From contig CAKRDZ010000021.1 of the NCBI GenBank assembly GCA_934316845.1, forward strand, positions 1 to 49,516: a stretch of DNA of 49,516 nucleotides. Direction: 5' to 3'. Both the position numbers and the translations under genes were made by a program. The notes beneath the pieces are model-generated. The model was given only the letters and a program-made list of their open reading frames with translations. It was not told the origin of the DNA and made no database searches. Shown here piece after piece: positions 10,001 through 18,040 of this stretch; positions within the stretch are counted from its first letter, which is position 1, and each line of letters opens with the position of its first letter. Origin of the DNA: an uncultured Eubacterium sp. Its GTDB lineage: Bacteria; Bacillota; Clostridia; Lachnospirales; Lachnospiraceae.

Positions 10001-13000
10001 GGTAAATAATGCGCTTTATGTAACCAAATACGATCCAAACGTGAAAAAGTTTGGAGAAGCATTTATGCTTGCGATGAATCATATGCAGGTTTATGAAGAT
10101 TCTGTATCGCAGCAGCTTACTTCCGAGGAGGCACAAGCGGCATTCTTCGATAGTAAGAAAGGCGGCGGAGAAGATCAGTTTATCTTCAACAGTCCGCAGA
10201 TCGCTCTTGGAAAACCGACCGAAGGAAATGTCCGTGGAACCTTGACGATTCTGACCAAAGGTACGATGACCAAGTTAAAGAAAGAGACGATGACTTTTGA
10301 TGGTGAGGATTATACGGAATACGTTCCGGATGATAATGTCACCGCAACTTCAGGAATTTATGCGATCACGTATGGAATCGGCGAACAGAAGATCGGAGAA
10401 GCATCCATCACGTTTGATTCCAATAATTTCGTAACAGGTGCAGAACTGAACGGAAGCGTTTCCTTCCGCAATACCGGTGATGCTGCGATCCGTGCCAGCA
10501 AGGCCAATCCGGCATATGTGACATTGAAAGCAGCCGGTAAAGAAAGCGAAAGCAAAACACTTGCCCAGTGGGAGGTGACTGACAATATTCTTGCCGGACA
10601 GCAGGTGCAGACGGATGCCATCAAATGCAGTACACTCCCTTCGGACATTGCCGGTGGATATATCTACTTTGAAGTACAGGAAGATCCGAAGTATTCGGAG
10701 AATGGAAACATACTGAGTACCGTCGGCGAAGAGGATGGCTCCGGTAGAATTGTCGTGGGAGAAAAGGCAGAACTTTCCATTGATGATGTAAAGATCACAG
10801 CCAGCGATTCTCTCGAAAGACAAAAAGTCAACGGTATTTCCTGTGTGCTTGCCGATGTGGAGATGACAGTCAGCAACAAAGGTGTAAAAGATGCTGATAA
10901 TGTTAAATTCGAGGTAAAACGAAGCGAAGGAAAGACCGATGGCAGTGAAGATAAATATACTTCATTGGAAATAACAAGTGGAGATCTTATCGTGAGCGCT
11001 GCGGTGGATGCTGATGGTAAGAGGACAGCACTGTTAGGCAATGGAGACGGAAATGCGGTATTTGATTATCTTGGATATACAGATACCTCCGGCACGGTAA
11101 GTACCGGGAAAAAGATTGAGGCAGGAAAGACACATACGATCAGTGGAAAAATGTATGTGCCGCTTACCGCGTTTGATCCGCAGGATTCGATCGGTGCAGC
11201 AAATCTGCAGTTTACGATGACGAGCGGAGCAGAAGAATACGAAAAGAGAAATAATACTGCTTATGGTAAAGTGGTTCCGGCAACGCGGTTTGACTGTCTG
11301 GAAAAAGTTTCATTGACAGTAGGAAATCCGGTTAATATTACGCTGAGTACACAGGCAGCAATGGATACGACGAAGCGAAGCAATATCACACTTACGGAGA
11401 TGAAGATCAACAAAGATGGAGAAGCCGAAGTGGCAGAGAATAAGCTTTTGCAGAGTGCAGCTTACAACGTGAAAACAGGTTACATTACAGTAACTGCACA
11501 AAAAGAAGGATCCGGTGTACTGCGAATTGCCGATACGACGACAGGTTCGTTTAAAGATATTACCTTTGACGCAACGTTATCCGGATGCAATATCCGAACC
11601 GACAATCCGGTCTTTGAATTTAAGGATCAGACGGGGGGAACCGCGTGGGAGGATAAAGATATCGGTTCTGTAAAAGAAGGAACGGTACTCCCATATAACA
11701 GTGATATCTGTATCGGAGGAGAAGGAAACACATTTACCTTTACGACTTATGCAAGAAGCATTGATTTCTATTATGAAGGTGACATTGAAGTTTCCAGTAA
11801 TAACAGTTTTGGTTATGTGACAAAACAGTACCTTGACCGAAGCGGTGAGACGGTTGCCGGTGAGTACTTCAAACGGCATACTGTAGATTTCAAAAATACA
11901 GACTTGAAAAAACACACGGTTACGGTAAAAGTAATCAATGGAACGGCTTCTTTTGACCGTATGGTAGAATACTATGCAGATCGGGACAAAGGAGATACCG
12001 GACGTGATGTACCGGACGATGATGTGAAGCCGACCATTGTACTTGGAAAGTCACTTCCAACGAGTGGGACCAAATTCCAGCCGGGAACCGTATTGGAGAT
12101 TCCGGTATATGCTTATGACAATGTGATGCTTAATTCTGTCAGCATTGGTGGAAATGGAGCGGATACACTCGTTAACAACCAATTTGCAATAGGTACTTTA
12201 AAGATTAGGAAAAATGGCGCGTACCATATTATCGTGGAAGACAGTTCCGGTAATATCAAGCAGAGAACGATCACTATCGATAATTTTGAAGAGGACGCGG
12301 AAAAGATCCAAGAGAAAACGGACAACTGGCCGGATGTGAAATTGAGTCTCGTAGATGAAACCGGAACTGAGATCAAAGATTATACGACGGCCAATGCCTA
12401 TATTGCCTATGATATCAAAGCCGATCGAACGATCAAGAAGGTGGAGATTCAGAAAGTGGATATGGGGACGACAGATGCTAAACCACTGGGAGATGGCATT
12501 GAAGTAACAGGAGAGCCGACAAAACTTTCCGGAACTTATGATTCGGTAAATCTGTCAGAAAACGGATATTATCAGATGAAAGTTACGGATGCAGCAGACA
12601 ACACGACGACAGCGATTCTCTGTGTCGAATACTTGACGAAGGGGCCTGAGGTATACCTTTATACGGCAGATGAGGTAGAAAACCAGTTGTTCTACTGTGT
12701 AGGGGATGAAGAGAATGAGATTCCTTTGAAAGAAGCTGCTGTTTACAGCGGAAAAGTGACGGCATCCGTTGAGAACGGAACGATCCAGGTAACAGGAGAG
12801 ACACCGTTGATGCGGAAGCAGTACGATACACAGACGATGGACTCCGGAACGGTGTCACTTGATCCGTCGACCTCGACAAAAGAGTTTACCATTGCGGCCC
12901 AGGATGTGACCGGCAAACTTACAACGTATGTTTATACGGATGAGACCTGTCTTAACACGCTGGTTGTAGGTAATGCCGAGGACATTGCCTATGGTGTAAA

Positions 13001-15641
13001 ACTCAATGAAGAGTTTAAACCATATCGCAGAAATTATACGGTAAATGTTCCATACGGATATCCGGAAGGTAAGCTTCCGGAAGTAAATGCGACCGGTGGA
13101 ACAGATGTGAAAATTGAAAAATTCTGGGATGGCGATGTATTGTCGATCCGAGTTACAAAAGGCGATATGGAGAATGTATACACACTTACATTAAAGCGTA
13201 AAAAATGTACTTGTGCGATCGAACTCCGTGCGGATGGTGAGTATGTCGATGTACCGAGAACCGGAGCGAAACCGGAGAGACAGTTTGACGTACAGACCGA
13301 TGTGACTTTGTGTGAAGTGCATAAGACACATACCCAGGACAATGTAAAACTTTCCTATAAGATTGTTGATCAGAAATATGCAGGGGAAGAGACGACAACT
13401 GTAGAAACATCCGCGACGGAATCGGCTTCTGTTGAAAGTCCGGTTGCGGAGATTCAGGGAGATAAGATTGTATTTTCCCGTATTCCGGAAGGCGAGCGTC
13501 CGATGAATGTGCGCGTCAAAGTGACGGCTAAGACGGATTCCTGCGAAGAATCCAAGATCATTACGTACACGGTTCGTAATGAGTATGACGTTGCCCTGCT
13601 TGTGGAAACAGGAGGAAAAGTACAATGTGGTGAAGACTGCTTGATCGCTCAGAGCGAATCTTCCTCCGCGGAGACAACCAGCATTGAAGTTTCGCCGGAA
13701 AATCCATATCACTACGATGCCAACACCGGTTTTGACCTGGAGCTGCTGGCAACAGAGAGAGAAGGATATGCCTTTACCGGATGGTACGATTCACAGGATC
13801 AGCTTGTTTCGAAAGATAAGAAGTTCCTATACACAGTAGGAAGAGATGAAGTCCTTCGCGCATGCTTTAAGGATGTTGTGGATCCGACCGGATCCATCAC
13901 ATTGACCGATGTGAATGGAACGCAAAATGAAATTGATACCGAGGAAGGAAAGATCTTAGTATCTTCCGATGGTTTCTTGATGGAGATCAAGGGAGAGGAT
14001 AAACCTTCCGGAGTGAAATCCATCTCATACCAGATTGTAAAAGAAGGTGAAAAACTCGATAAAGACGGAGATTGGATCACGTATGACGGTACTCCGGTAA
14101 CGTTGAGTGAGGAAATGAATTTTGTGGTTTATGCAAAGATTGTAGATTTGTATGATAATACCACGATCGTTTCTTCAGAGCAGGCGATCATTCAAAAATC
14201 AGCTGCGACGATCCATCTGGCTCCAAACTTTAAAGAAGGTGAATTTACCAATAAAAAGGATGCTGCCATCGTGGCGATGGTACAACGTGGTACAGCACCT
14301 TTGAAAGAAGTATGGTATGAGGTAAACGGAAAAGTAACAACGATGACAGAGACATCATCCTTTGAAAATGCGTTTGGAATTGACAATCTTCCGGATGGTG
14401 TTTATGAAGTTGTTGTTTATGCAAAGGACATTTTGGGAAATGAAATTTCCGAAAATGTCACTGTTAAGAAAGATACACAGGATCCTGTTCTTACCATTAC
14501 AGGAATTCCGACAAAAGCGGTTGAAAAAGCGACGCTTACAATTGAAACGGACGGAGGACTTTCCGGAGTAAAAGAAGTTCGTGTCAATGGTAAGCCATAC
14601 AGCGAAAAAACGTATGTGGTAAGCGAAAACGGAACGTATGTATTTGAACTTGAAAATAATGCAGGAAGCATTGTTAAGAAGGAAGTTTCCATTCAATGTA
14701 TTGTGAAACCGACTCCGGTTCCATCACCAATACCAACCGCAACGCCGACGGCAGTACCGACCGTGACGCCAACAGCAGTACCGACGGCAGCACCAACCGT
14801 AACACCGACTACTGCACCAACGGCGACACCAACGACAGTACCGACGGCGGCACCGACTACAGTGCCAACGGCGACACCAACGGCGGTACCGACAGCGACA
14901 CCAACTGACGTACCGACGCAAAAACCGGCAGCGGAAACAACACCGGGTTCGGTTGTAACGGATACACCGGGGACGCAGGAACCAAATACGGGTGTTACGA
15001 AAAGCACAAGATTATCAAGAACGACATTTGTACGACGCAAAAATATTGGCAAGAAAGGCATCCGCATTACCTGGAAAGGTGTGCGTGGAGCACAATCGTA
15101 CAATGTATACCGTGCGAAGAAAGCCGGAGGCAGATATAAACTTGCTGCTAACGTGAAACAGAGCTGTTATACGAGCAGGAGCAAAAAAGCACGCAAGTAT
15201 TATTATAAAGTGGTAGCTGTTGCGAAGGATAAGAAAGATAACAGCCCGATGAGCGCGTATGCGATTTCTGTCAATGTAGATAAAGCAGCTGAGGCGTCTG
15301 CATCACAGACATCACAGGCTTCCGATTCTTCCGGAACTCCGGCAAAGGCTGCCGTGTTCAAAGCAAAAGTGAGCAAGGTAAAAGCCAAAGCCCAAAAAGG
15401 AAGCATCCGTGTTTTCTGGAAGAAGCATGAGAAGGCAGACGGCTATATCATATACCGTGCGGAAAGTAAGTATGGTGTGTACGATGAATTTGATGTTGTA
15501 ACGAAGGAAAAGAAATCCTACCGGGATATCTATTCTGTAAAAGGAAGAAAATTCTATTACAAGATACGTCCATTTAAGAATAAAGGGACAGAACGAATAC
15601 TGGGAAATATTTCTAAAAAAGTAGTAGTAAAAGCAAAGTAA
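4044..15641 (+). CDS. giant secreted multidomain surface protein
   Basis: This exported protein of about 3,865 residues has no recognisable enzyme centre and is probably a surface or matrix adhesin. After a signal peptide (KRLLAVFLAGVMIVTS) come Calx-beta-like modules (roughly residues 65-110 and 335-445). Long unrecognised stretches follow, including a hydrophobic beta-rich segment (about 1280-1455). Then come Ig-like and CARDB-like beta modules, a cadherin-like beta sandwich (about 2970-3055), an InlB/Flg_new-type repeat with GYAFTGWYD (about 3180-3280), further Ig-like modules, a Thr/Pro linker (about 3555-3635) and two Lys-rich Fn3-like domains (about 3655-3750 and 3775-3867). I chose ATG 4044 because AGGAGG (4030-4035) is 8 bp away, against 2 bp for the in-frame ATG 4038. 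There is no LPXTG. Domain borders are approximate and by eye. Confidence 0.88.
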   Translation: MKHLKHLRKRLLAVFLAGVMIVTSVGTSSYAYEAEKKGNLSVTGNDGKTIEEEESWEEKFPNGTFAFKNDSVTIEEGKNAEEKKITIYRLGGTKGKATAKVAIAPAVSALDEQEKELIYANAASNKDYTVKVENPIGSDGTIAKEQISSSYDVVTQNEDDKVTLSLKGVKGEYIRYFWHVKKNGTWEPAADGEKETLTVSSKEFDENEYICVVEADYKLSLSKAAGEESSQKLWINVNSRHITNEEAYAKGSYTEVTLDKEMPFKTSFLQVDFEDGEWVKDIIVKAIDDEEHEAEELASFTIYEVEGAAFTESANRLSMCIKDDEEKLESTMGFALSEVRVDKSTGKAKIKLTRTGATQYVSSVDYKTVDGSAKAGEDYAKAASTASFSGGIESTEIEIDLLNDSKKSEEDKYFTIELSNAKGGSIKENAQKMRVNLFNTDTADKDNLATASKSKEAKDASARVKESDKAITENDSKEVKAKAVKNGDKEVSYEKADQGEMSAQAAGDYSYSISTERLKSSWRKTCMLGDDTYPVRDINGNTKSSSGDILNDKYRTNTYVKIDDMQNMFSTMAGSFWAKTSYSLYWAREYYSGLVVGIGDYNFASQKTEYTVDSGDGHMKNRLNSELQKAAYGIFSRFGNGSETKDFSININNIADAKENYYLVFKSAVSKRGDTVRGRETRVSDFVVAMQRRWLEKKTTLNISTGDSTDKTRMDRCSDGNVQAVKDGLKPTVTVEKGGFYADGQFYLGTELKVKESGNLGVYKLDKVTLKEGNRNITVDNNVSGGSSTVKYSDNGRRMSTTADYTLNCEYNRYQSLLINCDSSMTEKDDDAAKQKKLDDIKKNIKVNGSSVNFETDTKTYEHKLAKIKNYNKINFGLNDGTKILYANKVYEGNADIAIADEDIVSNTITFSVYTPDSVSVVRDPKITAERMVSIYEDKDSDGQYTEADGNKPLKILRAGEPYQITDFGKNVVIKVDYAVTPASLNVPPGAKGDETFQVVPGFVTTQTSEEQKKNMTEEEKSYRDIKTKDGKVKMYGAVSSGTVSFLSGYDASPAVMNTAKKKYEWSPDWKGNLRNAYKNPKEIKVYETKMPNGFVAAKTEDQINGYLGCLHGNETYYITSRVTTGGEEKITSTKRGGFYTVPEPAAQAFDSQDTSPAKAPADDKGTTANQPSIANTSPGIDLPGLNIGAGFGSFMIDDDEIGFSVGTPVFGASKEGNSETEKDVMGANGLKEMKEAMSSPSDNIFKQLKKQAGKSDGTGNTGNQPSASPMKDKASIDFAVNMSFVWKYSKLTGKYEFSSAMIALAIEGSIRLQYRFQSCPIFYVYVQVGMGLEAQTGIELEKKEVKNSDGTTTIQNDVSFAGLKLNPKLYVEAGAGVGVDLAKLEIYVKVSVSFAFTINKDTQVDEFITSAAVGFRVVFLFFSYEMDVVGCKAGFDRDREEENKNPWFFSWQVAGRDMGGTEEKADSDVAGATVTVSKPQNYFRLQNINSSDDNAVQDDMSAQAYDSGVDEFQVSGYGNNASAVELGSGFNSASDYKLLTVGDTNYVLYTISRPGNNHTVNGTQLVLSKLSTTSTGVGGEEGTEAMGLVNPVDETSEQKYIVVDIKATKEESTGDLDFDAVVEGSKIKVTWTSYNEQAAKSISEKLKADEMLKAASRYMDVKTAEFDTTLSTGFTNAVILREGYDDDTKTTTGYSFLPSGSTSDVHIFADTEAYTEDEMTEREKTYQEKYDKDAKGNDANGESGTGDPYASANYQYALTTDYLYGKYSKLHYSVKQEDGTYQTYDLEPTAEWKNQGTRLEDVQITKGTGDEYFLSYTTEQKDTFDGEFVKIKKLYVQKAAIANQEVPDKSGTGTVEKKGMKFETPVLLKTLVDYDDSDDKDGVYVNGSLDEKVESPNFTNVKFLNGNLTDSKKKETFLMYSMNGITYVINEENLGYALNSSTKTITVDPLFEVDKERGNSQAEATIGVDGDGNISAVYTQTVPNTVNNALYVTKYDPNVKKFGEAFMLAMNHMQVYEDSVSQQLTSEEAQAAFFDSKKGGGEDQFIFNSPQIALGKPTEGNVRGTLTILTKGTMTKLKKETMTFDGEDYTEYVPDDNVTATSGIYAITYGIGEQKIGEASITFDSNNFVTGAELNGSVSFRNTGDAAIRASKANPAYVTLKAAGKESESKTLAQWEVTDNILAGQQVQTDAIKCSTLPSDIAGGYIYFEVQEDPKYSENGNILSTVGEEDGSGRIVVGEKAELSIDDVKITASDSLERQKVNGISCVLADVEMTVSNKGVKDADNVKFEVKRSEGKTDGSEDKYTSLEITSGDLIVSAAVDADGKRTALLGNGDGNAVFDYLGYTDTSGTVSTGKKIEAGKTHTISGKMYVPLTAFDPQDSIGAANLQFTMTSGAEEYEKRNNTAYGKVVPATRFDCLEKVSLTVGNPVNITLSTQAAMDTTKRSNITLTEMKINKDGEAEVAENKLLQSAAYNVKTGYITVTAQKEGSGVLRIADTTTGSFKDITFDATLSGCNIRTDNPVFEFKDQTGGTAWEDKDIGSVKEGTVLPYNSDICIGGEGNTFTFTTYARSIDFYYEGDIEVSSNNSFGYVTKQYLDRSGETVAGEYFKRHTVDFKNTDLKKHTVTVKVINGTASFDRMVEYYADRDKGDTGRDVPDDDVKPTIVLGKSLPTSGTKFQPGTVLEIPVYAYDNVMLNSVSIGGNGADTLVNNQFAIGTLKIRKNGAYHIIVEDSSGNIKQRTITIDNFEEDAEKIQEKTDNWPDVKLSLVDETGTEIKDYTTANAYIAYDIKADRTIKKVEIQKVDMGTTDAKPLGDGIEVTGEPTKLSGTYDSVNLSENGYYQMKVTDAADNTTTAILCVEYLTKGPEVYLYTADEVENQLFYCVGDEENEIPLKEAAVYSGKVTASVENGTIQVTGETPLMRKQYDTQTMDSGTVSLDPSTSTKEFTIAAQDVTGKLTTYVYTDETCLNTLVVGNAEDIAYGVKLNEEFKPYRRNYTVNVPYGYPEGKLPEVNATGGTDVKIEKFWDGDVLSIRVTKGDMENVYTLTLKRKKCTCAIELRADGEYVDVPRTGAKPERQFDVQTDVTLCEVHKTHTQDNVKLSYKIVDQKYAGEETTTVETSATESASVESPVAEIQGDKIVFSRIPEGERPMNVRVKVTAKTDSCEESKIITYTVRNEYDVALLVETGGKVQCGEDCLIAQSESSSAETTSIEVSPENPYHYDANTGFDLELLATEREGYAFTGWYDSQDQLVSKDKKFLYTVGRDEVLRACFKDVVDPTGSITLTDVNGTQNEIDTEEGKILVSSDGFLMEIKGEDKPSGVKSISYQIVKEGEKLDKDGDWITYDGTPVTLSEEMNFVVYAKIVDLYDNTTIVSSEQAIIQKSAATIHLAPNFKEGEFTNKKDAAIVAMVQRGTAPLKEVWYEVNGKVTTMTETSSFENAFGIDNLPDGVYEVVVYAKDILGNEISENVTVKKDTQDPVLTITGIPTKAVEKATLTIETDGGLSGVKEVRVNGKPYSEKTYVVSENGTYVFELENNAGSIVKKEVSIQCIVKPTPVPSPIPTATPTAVPTVTPTAVPTAAPTVTPTTAPTATPTTVPTAAPTTVPTATPTAVPTATPTDVPTQKPAAETTPGSVVTDTPGTQEPNTGVTKSTRLSRTTFVRRKNIGKKGIRITWKGVRGAQSYNVYRAKKAGGRYKLAANVKQSCYTSRSKKARKYYYKVVAVAKDKKDNSPMSAYAISVNVDKAAEASASQTSQASDSSGTPAKAAVFKAKVSKVKAKAQKGSIRVFWKKHEKADGYIIYRAESKYGVYDEFDVVTKEKKSYRDIYSVKGRKFYYKIRPFKNKGTERILGNISKKVVVKAK
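14704..14940 (+). repeat. degenerate Thr/Pro/Ala linker repeat
   Basis: Repeats of VPTATPTA-type hexa- to octapeptides (about 18-24 bp units) link the Ig-like region to the two C-terminal Fn3-like domains. Similar linkers occur in the subtilisin gene on the other strand (about 15990-16700). Confidence 0.85.
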
Positions 15642-15644
15642 TAG

Positions 15645-15715
15645 GAGCATGAGAGAATGAAAAAACCAGCACTTTGGCAAAACTGCCGAAGCGCTGGTTT
15701 TTTAGTGATATGCTC
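15645..15715. terminator. strong bidirectional terminator
   Basis: The main stem AACCAGC(A)CTT(T)GGC (15664-15677) pairs with GCC...GCGCTGGTT (15685-15699), with T6 after and A6 before. An outer GAGCAT/ATGCTC pair (15645-15650 and 15710-15715) extends it. It serves the convergent giant-protein and subtilisin genes. Confidence 0.9.
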
Positions 15716-15748
15716 TGCGCGTCCTGTGGCACAACAGCGAAAACGCGG

Positions 15749-17851
15749 TTATATTTTTTGGTAAGGACCCGACCAGGTCTTTTTTCCCACTTTTTTCTGA
15801 GCACGGATACTTATCTGGATATATTTAGTTTTCTTCAATGTGATCGTTGTCTTTTTTGTGTATAACCATCGTGTCTCATTTTTTTTCTTGTTTTTAATCC
15901 TGATCTGGTAGCAGGAAGCTGCCCTGACTTTTTTCCATTTTATGGTAATGCGATTCTTCTTTTTCTTTTTGATCCGGCTTATTTTGATCCGAAGTGTTTT
16001 GGCATTAAAAGTTTCCGAAGTCTTTTGATCCGGAGTGGAAACAGGGGTTGCAGCAGGTTTCGCTGAAGCCGGCGTATGGGTCTTTGCGGGAGCGGAAGAC
16101 GTCGGTATCGGAGAAAGAGCCGGTGGCTTTTTCGTTGGAACTGCGGTGGCTGGTATTGGGGAAGAAGCGGCAGGCTTCTTTGTCGGAGCCGGAGTTGCCG
16201 GTATCGGAGAAGATGTCACAGGCTTTTTCGTTGGAGACGGCGTCGCGGAATTCTTCGCTGGGGATGGAACCGCCGGTGTCGGAGACGGCGTCACAGGCTT
16301 TTTCGTTGGAACTGCCGTCGGTTTCTGCGTAGGGGACATTGTCGGTGCCGTGGTCGGTGTTGCCGGTTTCTTTGTCGGTATTGCGGTTGCCGGTATCGGA
16401 GTCGCCGGTTTTTTTGTTGGAACTGCCACAGGAGTTGTTACAGGCGCTGCGGTAGGCCCAGCCGGTTTTTGCGTAGGACCAAGCGTCGGTGCCGTTGACG
16501 GAGATGCAGGGTTTCCGGACGGAGATACGGGCGTTCCAATTGGAGATACGACAGGTGTCGTATCCGGGATATCCTCCGGTACGTCAGATGGCTGTGGTGT
16601 GGAACTGAGTTCCGGTGATGGAACTGCCGGTGTCACCACAGGTGTTACGGCTGGAGCAGAAGATGCAGTAACGTCCGGCGTCTCTGTTTCTGCATCTAAG
16701 TTCAGATCTTCTATAATATGCAGCAGTGAATTTTTCAGATTGAGCCGCGGCGTGATAATAAGCAGTCCGGACTCGGTGGTGTAAGTGTATACGGAATCAC
16801 TCATATAGAGATACTTCTTGGTATCGGTAAGAAGAGCTTCACGGCTGTCATAGGTTTTGTTTGCCTGTAAAAATCCCATAATCACGGCAGCACTTCCGGA
16901 AACCATCGGAGCAGCCATCGAAGTTCCGCTTTTTATCTCGTAGGAGTTGTAGCGGGAGGTAGAGTAGATCGACTGACCCGGACAGATGATATTATAAGGA
17001 GCGGGAAGGCAGTCCGCATAATTGGAGAAAGAACAGATTTCATCCCGGGGATCGCTGGCCATCACACCGATGATATAAGGGTAGCCTGCCGGATACAGCA
17101 CAGAATCCGAGGCAGCTTTGCCATCATTGCCGGCCGCAGCGACGATCACACAGCTTTTGGAAGCTTCCAGCAGTTCAGCGCCGAAAGCATCATTCTGCGT
17201 ATAACTTCCAAAAGATAAATTGATCACATCCGCACCGTTCGCGGCCGCATATTGTACTGCTTTTGTTGCGTTAGCGAAAGAAAAACCTTCTTTCCGGTTG
17301 CCTGCTTTGACAATCATGATTTTTGTCCGGTAGCCAACGCCGGAAGAACCGACCGTATTGTTTGGATTCATGCCGACGATACCGCTTACGTGTGTGCCAT
17401 GGCTTCCCGTGGCGTCGTCTTCCGGTGCCCCGTAACGCAGAGGAGCAGAAAGATCCTTCGGGTTTGGGGTGGGAACGTTATTGACCAGATCGATGCCATA
17501 GACATCATCGATAAAACCATTGCCGTCGTCATCGACGTTATCTTCTCCGTTTAATTCGGCTTTGTTCGTCCAGAGAGAATCAGCGAGGTCTTCATGAGCC
17601 AGCTCGGCACCGGTGTCAATGATCGCGACAACCGTTTCTTTCATTGGATAGCCGTCGAGCGTAGCGGCCGTATCAGCGGCACCGATTTTTTCAAGATAAT
17701 ACGGCACAGCCACATTCGAGGTGGAAGCAGTCTCTTGTGTAGTAAGAGATTGTGCCGTGTTGGAACTTACCGTGTCCTGTGTGCCACACACAAACATGGA
17801 AATATATGGAAGACATAATAAACTGCACAGAGCGCATAATATTTTTTTCAT
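15749..17851 (-). CDS. secreted subtilisin-like serine protease (S8) with linker and Fn3-like tail
   Basis: This exported S8 endopeptidase is about 700 residues. A signal peptide (MKKILCALCSLLCLPYISM) precedes the catalytic domain (about residues 45-370). Counted from MKKIL, the triad is Asp79 (VVAIIDTGA), His154 (GSHGTHVSG) and Ser311 (SGTSMAAPM), with Asn242 (AAAGND) as the oxyanion residue. A DVDDDGNGFIDD stretch looks like a calcium site. A Pro/Thr/Ser linker (about 395-610) leads to a Lys-rich Fn3-like C-terminal domain, as in the genes at 378 and 4044. No pro-domain of usual length is evident. I chose ATG 17851, with GGGG 8 bp upstream; ATG 17857 and 17878 are in frame. It may process surface proteins or digest host or dietary protein. 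The substrate is unknown. Confidence 0.93.
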   Translation of the reverse strand: MKKILCALCSLLCLPYISMFVCGTQDTVSSNTAQSLTTQETASTSNVAVPYYLEKIGAADTAATLDGYPMKETVVAIIDTGAELAHEDLADSLWTNKAELNGEDNVDDDGNGFIDDVYGIDLVNNVPTPNPKDLSAPLRYGAPEDDATGSHGTHVSGIVGMNPNNTVGSSGVGYRTKIMIVKAGNRKEGFSFANATKAVQYAAANGADVINLSFGSYTQNDAFGAELLEASKSCVIVAAAGNDGKAASDSVLYPAGYPYIIGVMASDPRDEICSFSNYADCLPAPYNIICPGQSIYSTSRYNSYEIKSGTSMAAPMVSGSAAVIMGFLQANKTYDSREALLTDTKKYLYMSDSVYTYTTESGLLIITPRLNLKNSLLHIIEDLNLDAETETPDVTASSAPAVTPVVTPAVPSPELSSTPQPSDVPEDIPDTTPVVSPIGTPVSPSGNPASPSTAPTLGPTQKPAGPTAAPVTTPVAVPTKKPATPIPATAIPTKKPATPTTAPTMSPTQKPTAVPTKKPVTPSPTPAVPSPAKNSATPSPTKKPVTSSPIPATPAPTKKPAASSPIPATAVPTKKPPALSPIPTSSAPAKTHTPASAKPAATPVSTPDQKTSETFNAKTLRIKISRIKKKKKNRITIKWKKVRAASCYQIRIKNKKKNETRWLYTKKTTITLKKTKYIQISIRAQKKVGKKTWSGPYQKI

Positions 17852-17890
17852 CGTCATATCCCCTTTCATAAAAAACATGGTAATATGTTC

Positions 17891-17919
17891 ATTTTACCAT
17901 ATTTGAAAAGGTCTTACAA
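17891..17919 (-). promoter_or_regulatory. sigma-A promoter of the subtilisin gene
   Basis: On the minus strand, TTGTAA (17919-17914) and TAAAAT (17896-17891) are spaced by 17 bp. The -35 lies in the inverted repeat GTCTT-AC-AAGAC (17911-17922), a possible operator. The divergent plus-strand promoter also carries CTTGTAAGA at its -35. Confidence 0.75.
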
Positions 17920-17966
17920 GACACGGGAAAACACATTTTTTTCATAAAAATACCGTAATATAGTTC

Positions 17967-17995
17967 TTGTAAGATAACAAATTCTGTGATAACAT
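17967..17995 (+). promoter_or_regulatory. sigma-A promoter of the sugar-sensing operon
   Basis: TTGTAA (17967-17972), a 17-bp spacer and TAACAT (17990-17995), with the extended element TGA at 17987-17989. The start codon at 18041 lies about 38 bp past the expected transcription start. Confidence 0.65.
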
Positions 17996-18040
17996 CATAA
18001 CTAAGAAAATTGTTAGTAAGGATTTGGAACGGAGGCAGCT

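Noticed and set aside
14693..15103. Val/Gly-rich antisense ORF in the Thr/Pro linker
   Set aside because: Shadow of the repeat in the giant gene.
16035..16784. 249-residue Gly/Val-rich ORF opposite the subtilisin linker
   Set aside because: Shadow of the Pro/Thr linker; no ribosome site and biased composition.
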